In this document: in pieces, positions 59,971 to 64,000 of the stretch
Layout of the letters: each line of letters starts with the position of its first letter
Position numbering within the stretch: the stretch's first letter is position 1
Assembly (NCBI GenBank): GCA_947488625.1
Contig: CANKZR010000001.1
Coordinates: forward strand, 2,046,001-2,110,000
Reading direction: 5' to 3'
Length of the DNA: 64,000 nucleotides
DNA from: an uncultured Sphingomonadaceae bacterium
GTDB lineage: Bacteria > Pseudomonadota > Alphaproteobacteria > Sphingomonadales > Sphingomonadaceae
The notes under the pieces: generated by a model
What the model was told of the DNA's origin: nothing
Databases searched by the model: none
The model's input: only the letters and a program-made list of their open reading frames with translations
Position numbers and translations under genes: made by a program

Positions 59971-61134
59971 ATGGATTTCAATCTAACAGAAGAACAGATA
60001 GCCTTTCGCGATGTCGTGCGTCGCTGGGTCGATGCTGAACTGCCCAAGGATCTCATGCGAAAGCTTGAGGCCGACGAGGAAAACTATCCTTTCGAAATAT
60101 GGGACAAGCTGAAGGAGCAGGGTTTCTTCGGCGTGGGTATTCCAGAGGAATATGGCGGCCTTGGCGGCGATGTGCTCATGCAGATGATCTTCGCACGCGA
60201 GATGGCTCGCACGGCAGGCGGCCTTCTGTGGGTCTGGGGCTTGACGTCGTTTGGCGGCGCCCACTCGGTCGCGATTGCCGGCAGCGACGAGCAAAAGCAG
60301 CGCTGGTTGCCCGAAATGGCCGTAGGCAACCTGCGGGTGTCCATTTCAATGACCGAGCCCGACGGTGGCACGGACGTACTGGGGGCGATGAAGACCTTTG
60401 CCGACAAGGTCGACGGCGGCTGGAAATTGAATGGCGCCAAGATGTGGACCACCGGCGCGAAGGTGGCAGATCGCCTGCTGGTGCTCGCTCGCTGTGACCG
60501 TAATGCCGAAAAGAAGCATCATGGACTGATCGCCTTGTTCGTGGATGCCAAGTCACCCGGTATCAGCGCCAGCCTGCTGCCGAAGCTTGGCATGCGGGCG
60601 ATGGGCAGTTGCGAGGTTCATTACGAAGACGTCTTCGTTCCCGACGAAGACGTACTCGGCGAACCCGGCAAGGCATGGAACGCCATGCTCCCCAGCCTCA
60701 ACAACGAGCGGATCATGGTGGGCGCGCAATGCCTGGGCGCCATCGACGGCGTGCTGGAAGATGCGTTGGAATACATGATGCAGCGAAAGGCTTTCGGCGG
60801 CGTGATCGGACGCTTCCAGATTCTGCAACACTACATCGCCGACATTGCCACGTCACAAAAGTTGACCGAGCTGTTGCTGTACAACGTGGCATGGATGCAA
60901 TCCAACGGGATGTCATGCGGTACCGAAGCGAACATGCTAAAGATGGTGGCCACGGAAAATGCCGTGAAGGCAGCAGATCTTGGTATCCAGATCATGGGCG
61001 GCATGGGCTATTCTGCGGAAACCGACATGCAACGTTACTGGCGCGATCACCGGATTTTGCGGATGACGCCGATTTCCAACGAAATGGTACGCAATTCCAT
61101 TGCCGAAAATCTCGGCCTGCCACGTTCATTCTGA
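59971..61134 (+). CDS. Acyl-CoA dehydrogenase (second paralogue)
   Basis: A 387-residue paralogue of the product at 51078-52241, of the same length and alignable without obvious gaps. SISMTEPDGGTDVLG and GWKLNGAKMWTTGAKVAD are the FAD/substrate blocks and IMGGMGYSAETDMQRYWRD the C-terminal contact. As in the paralogue, the Y-E-G-T catalytic Glu is missing (RMTPISNEM), while helix G keeps LNNERIM, indicating an isovaleryl/long-chain-type base. The two proteins may form a heteromer or act at successive steps. Confidence 0.92.
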   Translation: MDFNLTEEQIAFRDVVRRWVDAELPKDLMRKLEADEENYPFEIWDKLKEQGFFGVGIPEEYGGLGGDVLMQMIFAREMARTAGGLLWVWGLTSFGGAHSVAIAGSDEQKQRWLPEMAVGNLRVSISMTEPDGGTDVLGAMKTFADKVDGGWKLNGAKMWTTGAKVADRLLVLARCDRNAEKKHHGLIALFVDAKSPGISASLLPKLGMRAMGSCEVHYEDVFVPDEDVLGEPGKAWNAMLPSLNNERIMVGAQCLGAIDGVLEDALEYMMQRKAFGGVIGRFQILQHYIADIATSQKLTELLLYNVAWMQSNGMSCGTEANMLKMVATENAVKAADLGIQIMGGMGYSAETDMQRYWRDHRILRMTPISNEMVRNSIAENLGLPRSF

Positions 61135-61146
61135 GGGTTCTTGCAG

Positions 61147-61599
61147 ATGGAAGAATTCCCCCCTGCCCCCGGTGTCGCGGGAACATCGCTTGACGGAACC
61201 AAGAACTTCACGATCACGGCGGAAGAGAATGCCGCATTGTGCAAGTCGACCGGCGTAGAGCCTGCTGCCGATGGCACTGCACACCCCATCTATTACTACA
61301 TCGCCACACAGGTCGCGATGGGCAAGACCGTGGCTGGGGTATGCGAAACATGCGAATTCGACGTCGATGACGGCCCGATGATGGGCTCATCGGGTGTCCG
61401 ATTTACCGAGCAGCTCATCGTCGGACAGGCTTACAAGGTGACCGGAGAAATCCTCAGCCTCGTTCGCAAGAAGAGCCGCAAGCTGGGCGTGATGGACGTT
61501 CTGACCTACCGATTGCGTCTGCATCCGGCCGACGGTGGAGATGCCGTGCTGGAAACAGACAACGTGTGGGTTCTCCCGCGCAAGGAGCTGGCCGCATGA
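61147..61599 (+). CDS. MaoC-type hydratase partner, N-terminal-hotdog-like
   Basis: A 150-residue hotdog protein. The opening FTITAEENAALCKSTGVEPA and the GVRFTEQLIVGQAYKVTGEI segment match the FAS1-like/N-terminal hotdog of MaoC hydratases. It lacks the D-x-N-P-x-H catalytic stretch. It is probably the non-catalytic or substrate-binding partner of the next gene, as in two-component enoyl-CoA hydratases of steroid degradation. I use the ATG at 61147 (GAGGG upstream); a TTG two codons earlier is weaker. Confidence 0.82.
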   Translation: MEEFPPAPGVAGTSLDGTKNFTITAEENAALCKSTGVEPAADGTAHPIYYYIATQVAMGKTVAGVCETCEFDVDDGPMMGSSGVRFTEQLIVGQAYKVTGEILSLVRKKSRKLGVMDVLTYRLRLHPADGGDAVLETDNVWVLPRKELAA

Positions 61600-61997
61600 G
61601 CAGCCCTGACAAACCAAACGTCGGCGATACCCTACCTCCTTTCGTGATCGACACTGTCAGTCCCGATGCCATGCGAGACTGGTCGGTGTTTCTGGCAGAC
61701 CCCAATCCCATCCATCTTGATGTGGAAGTCGTGAAGGCCAAGGGTCTGGGAGACAAGAGGATAAACCAGGGTCCGATCAACGTCGCGTACATGATGAATA
61801 TGCTGACGACGGCGTTTCCCGGATGCCGCATAGAAAGCATGGACTCCCGGTTCCTCGACAATGTTTACGAAGGCGATCGCGCAACCGCCTCGGGCGAAGT
61901 CACCTCGGTCGAAGGAAACCGTGTTTCCTGCGACATCAAACTCGAAGTGGACGGACGCGGCACTGTGAATGCCGGCACCGCCACAATTCTGATTTAA
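61596..61997 (+). CDS. MaoC-type hydratase, catalytic hotdog
   Basis: A 133-residue hotdog protein with the hydratase motif FLADPNPIHLD (Asp-Pro-Asn-Pro-x-His) and a GPINVAYMMNML helix. Together with the partner encoded just upstream (4-bp overlap, ATGA) it would hydrate an enoyl-CoA produced by the acyl-CoA dehydrogenases. The double-hotdog protein at 4533 is a separate single-chain version. Confidence 0.86.
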   Translation: MSSPDKPNVGDTLPPFVIDTVSPDAMRDWSVFLADPNPIHLDVEVVKAKGLGDKRINQGPINVAYMMNMLTTAFPGCRIESMDSRFLDNVYEGDRATASGEVTSVEGNRVSCDIKLEVDGRGTVNAGTATILI

Positions 61998-62013
61998 TTC
62001 AAGGAGAAAAGTA

Positions 62014-62562
62014 ATGCCCAGCGGTCCTTTTGCCCATGTATGCATGGTGGTTCGCGATCTCGATCAGGCGATCGAGGACTGGACCAAGATCCTGCGCGTG
62101 CTCGACCCGCAATCGCTCGAAAAGCCCATCGTGAAGTATGACGAATTTTCCAGCGGTGACGATGCGGGCATGAAGTGGGCGACCTTCGTCAACGAATATT
62201 CGACCGAAATCCAGTTCATCCAGCCCGCCCCCGGCACCCCGCTGGGCAAGCGGCTCGACAAGGTCGGCGAGCATGTCCATCACATGTGCTTCAGCACCGA
62301 TGATGTGCCAGCTGCAATGGAGAAGTTGAAGGCCCAGGGCCTGCACCTTCCCGGTGGCGGCGAGACCTTCAACGACCCGGACATGACTTGGCAAAAATGG
62401 AGCTGGGTCGGCAACAAGAGCACGCACGGCTGCCTGATCGAGGTCGCCTCTCCGTACGAGAGCCGCGATGATGGCAAGTGGCACCACGCCCCCGGCAAGT
62501 TTGCCTACAAGGGGCCGGGAGAGCACCCCAGCCATGCCGAAACCGTGCCCGTCAACGCCTGA
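62014..62562 (+). CDS. VOC-fold protein, methylmalonyl-CoA-epimerase-like
   Basis: A 182-residue single VOC unit resembling methylmalonyl-CoA epimerase: FAHVCMVVRDLDQAIEDWTK opens with a metal-type His, EIQFIQP gives the Glu and GEHVHHMCFSTDDVPAAMEK gives further His. It could epimerise or isomerise a CoA-ester intermediate. The ATG is preceded by AAGGAGAAA. Its 3' end overlaps the next hydrolase by 29 bp. Confidence 0.85.
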   Translation: MPSGPFAHVCMVVRDLDQAIEDWTKILRVLDPQSLEKPIVKYDEFSSGDDAGMKWATFVNEYSTEIQFIQPAPGTPLGKRLDKVGEHVHHMCFSTDDVPAAMEKLKAQGLHLPGGGETFNDPDMTWQKWSWVGNKSTHGCLIEVASPYESRDDGKWHHAPGKFAYKGPGEHPSHAETVPVNA

Positions 62563-63412
62563 TTTGCGCGGTTCGAAGGCCAGATACCAAGGGGACGGGC
62601 TGGAGCTTGTCGGAGAAGCCTACGGCGATCCGACAGCCCCACCCGTCCTCTTTTTTCATGGCGGAGGCCAAAGCCGCAATGCCTGGCGTGGTTCTGCCAG
62701 GAAACTTGGCGAATCCGGATACCACGCAATATCATTCGACTTGCGCGGTCATGGCGAAAGCGAATGGGCGCAAGATGGCGACTATCACGTCGAAGCCTTC
62801 GCTCGCGATGTCGAGATGCTGATTTACCAGTTCTCGGGCCGTGTCACCTTAGTGGGCGCGTCGCGCGGCGGTCAGGCCGCCCTGATCGCGGGATCGCATC
62901 ATCCGGACAAGATCCGGCTTATCATGCTGGCCGATGTTGCCCCGGACATGCCCGACGACAAGATCGACGGTATTCGCCAGTTCTTCGCCGAGGGGGCAAA
63001 CGGGTACGAGAGCCTCGACGCCGCAGCCGATGCGCTTTCTTTTCACCTTGAACAGCCCCGTATGGCCGACGCAGCCCGCCTGGCGCGATCCATGCGGCAC
63101 AATGAATCGGGTCGGTGGCACTGGCACTGGGACCCCGCGACAGGCCGGGAAGAATTTCTGCACCCCCCAAGCGAGAATGCGGCGGTGCTGGCCGCCGCAG
63201 GCAGAATACAATCGCCCCTGGTGATGGTGCGAGCGGAACTGAGCCACCTGGTAAATGACAGTAACACGGCTCGCTTCCAGTCACTCGCCCCCCAACTGGA
63301 GATTCTGATCGCCGAAGGCGTCGGCCATATGTTTACAGCGGACAGGAACGACGAATTCGCAGCACAACTGCTTGCACAACTTGAGCGCAATCGAGAGGGT
63401 GTGACCGAGTGA
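62534..63412 (+). CDS. Alpha/beta hydrolase
   Basis: A 292-residue alpha/beta-hydrolase: VLFFHGGGQSRNAW supplies the oxyanion loop, VGASRGGQAAL the nucleophile Ser, an Asp in MLADVAPDM region or ELSHLVND is the acid, and AEGVGHMF the base. The ATG at 62534 overlaps the preceding VOC gene by 29 bp; a TTG start after that stop (62564) would give a protein without this overlap. The stop overlaps the GTG of the next SDR. Confidence 0.83.
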   Translation: MPKPCPSTPDLRGSKARYQGDGLELVGEAYGDPTAPPVLFFHGGGQSRNAWRGSARKLGESGYHAISFDLRGHGESEWAQDGDYHVEAFARDVEMLIYQFSGRVTLVGASRGGQAALIAGSHHPDKIRLIMLADVAPDMPDDKIDGIRQFFAEGANGYESLDAAADALSFHLEQPRMADAARLARSMRHNESGRWHWHWDPATGREEFLHPPSENAAVLAAAGRIQSPLVMVRAELSHLVNDSNTARFQSLAPQLEILIAEGVGHMFTADRNDEFAAQLLAQLERNREGVTE

Positions 63413-64000
63413 GCGGAAAGAATGCATTCGTGGTTGGCGCCACCGGGGGACTTGGCCGCGCATCCGCCGTTGCCCTCGCCGAAGATTTCGATGGCATCGC
63501 ACTGGGCTATCGATCCAATGCCTCCGCAGCCGAAGGATTGGCCGCGACGCTGCCGTTCGGGTGCGAAGGTAGGCCAACCGTCTGCGATCTTGCCGATCCT
63601 GCTTCGATCCGCTCTTCCGTCGCTACAGCAGTTGACCATTTCGGCAGCATAGATGCGCTTGTCTATGCGTCCGGCGTCACGATAGAGCAGCCGTTCGTCA
63701 GCCAGATCGAGGAGGATCAATGGCGCGAGGTCATTGAAACCGAATTGCTCGGCCTGACGCGGATAGTGACCGAGGTGCTTCCCCTTTTTCGTGAGCAGGG
63801 AGGTGGGAATTTCGTCATTCTCGTGTCGGTGGCCAATTACACATTTCCGCCGGGCGATGCACTCTCCTCTGTTCCCAAGGCCGGCATGGAAGCACTTGGC
63901 CGCGCCATCGCCAAGGAAGAGGGAAAGTTCGGTATTCGCGCCAACATGGTGGCACCAGGCATTATTGATGCAGGCCTGGGGGCAAACTTCCTCAAGACGC
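63409..64000 (+). CDS. SDR-fold protein, 5' part, catalytic Tyr missing (runs off window)
   Basis: The first 197 residues of an SDR-fold protein that continues beyond the right edge. The start is a GTG overlapping the previous stop (GTGA). VVGATGGLGRASAVALAED is the nucleotide loop and VYASG the NNAG-type motif. Ser in LVSVANYTF is present, but the Y-x3-K tetrad reads SSVPK: Lys kept, Tyr replaced by Ser. It may be a non-catalytic or altered SDR, with the C-terminal region unseen. Confidence 0.82.
   Translation, partial: MSGKNAFVVGATGGLGRASAVALAEDFDGIALGYRSNASAAEGLAATLPFGCEGRPTVCDLADPASIRSSVATAVDHFGSIDALVYASGVTIEQPFVSQIEEDQWREVIETELLGLTRIVTEVLPLFREQGGGNFVILVSVANYTFPPGDALSSVPKAGMEALGRAIAKEEGKFGIRANMVAPGIIDAGLGANFLKT

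Overview
The window is about 62% G+C (by eye), almost gap-free, and carries about 62 protein genes, most in tightly overlapping operons. The TonB-dependent receptor, the many short-chain dehydrogenases (SDRs), Rieske and P450 oxygenases, VOC and SnoaL-fold proteins, acyl-CoA dehydrogenases and spinster-like transporters suggest an alphaproteobacterium of the sphingomonad type (Sphingomonas, Novosphingobium, Erythrobacter or relatives). That placement is inference from gene content; there is no rRNA, tRNA, phage, insertion sequence or CRISPR array. The region reads as one large catabolic island for a hydrophobic, probably cyclic, compound processed partly as CoA thioesters. I cannot name the substrate.

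Layout. 1-4.4 kb: end of a medium-chain reductase, an Amacr-like CoA-transferase/racemase and a TonB receptor (uptake). 4.5-14.8 kb: MaoC hydratase, then an LLM oxidoreductase / two kinase-like proteins / transporter / VOC operon, SnoaL protein, P450 with a DUF1214-like protein, and a hydrolase. 14.9-28.2 kb: FAD desaturase-like enzyme, transporter, an unrecognised membrane protein, an SDR, then an 11-gene minus-strand operon (SDRs, sulfotransferase, VOCs, dehydrogenase, phosphatase, DUF1214). 28.3-38.3 kb: sulfotransferase, ferredoxin and LLM enzyme; a TetR regulator facing an unusual two-gene Rieske oxygenase plus LLM enzyme; a flavoprotein/SDR/SnoaL operon. 38.4-41.8 kb: transporter, kinase-like protein, LLM enzyme. 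41.9-48.1 kb: a complete coenzyme F420 pathway (CofC, CofD, CofE, F420:NADPH oxidoreductase, FbiC) led by a beta-keto acid cleavage enzyme. 48.2-50.9 kb: an 889-residue MalT/AlkS-type LuxR regulator. 51.1-64 kb: a plus-strand beta-oxidation-like and ring-cleavage-like series (two acyl-CoA dehydrogenases, acyl-CoA synthetase, MaoC pair, extradiol-type dioxygenase, FAH hydrolase, alpha/beta hydrolases, SDRs).

How it fits together. F420 made by the biosynthetic operon, and reduced with NADPH by the Fno-type enzyme, would supply the four LLM-class (F420-type) oxidoreductases scattered through the island. The ferredoxin could feed the P450 and the Rieske system. Three observations stand out. (1) A 16-bp dyad, CCTNNC-N4-GNNAGG, occurs exactly in nine intergenic promoter regions and with one mismatch in two more. 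It sits about 55-70 bp before many start codons and often at the centre of divergent pairs, so it is the likely operator of the island, probably for the MalT-like regulator. (2) Two adjacent oxygenase proteins have complementary defects: one has the Rieske cluster ligands but no mononuclear-iron histidines, the other has the iron site but no Rieske ligands, implying a split oxygenase. (3) A catabolic island with its own F420 pathway, in which CofE lacks the nitroreductase domain of actinobacterial FbiB, leaves open which F420 variant is made.
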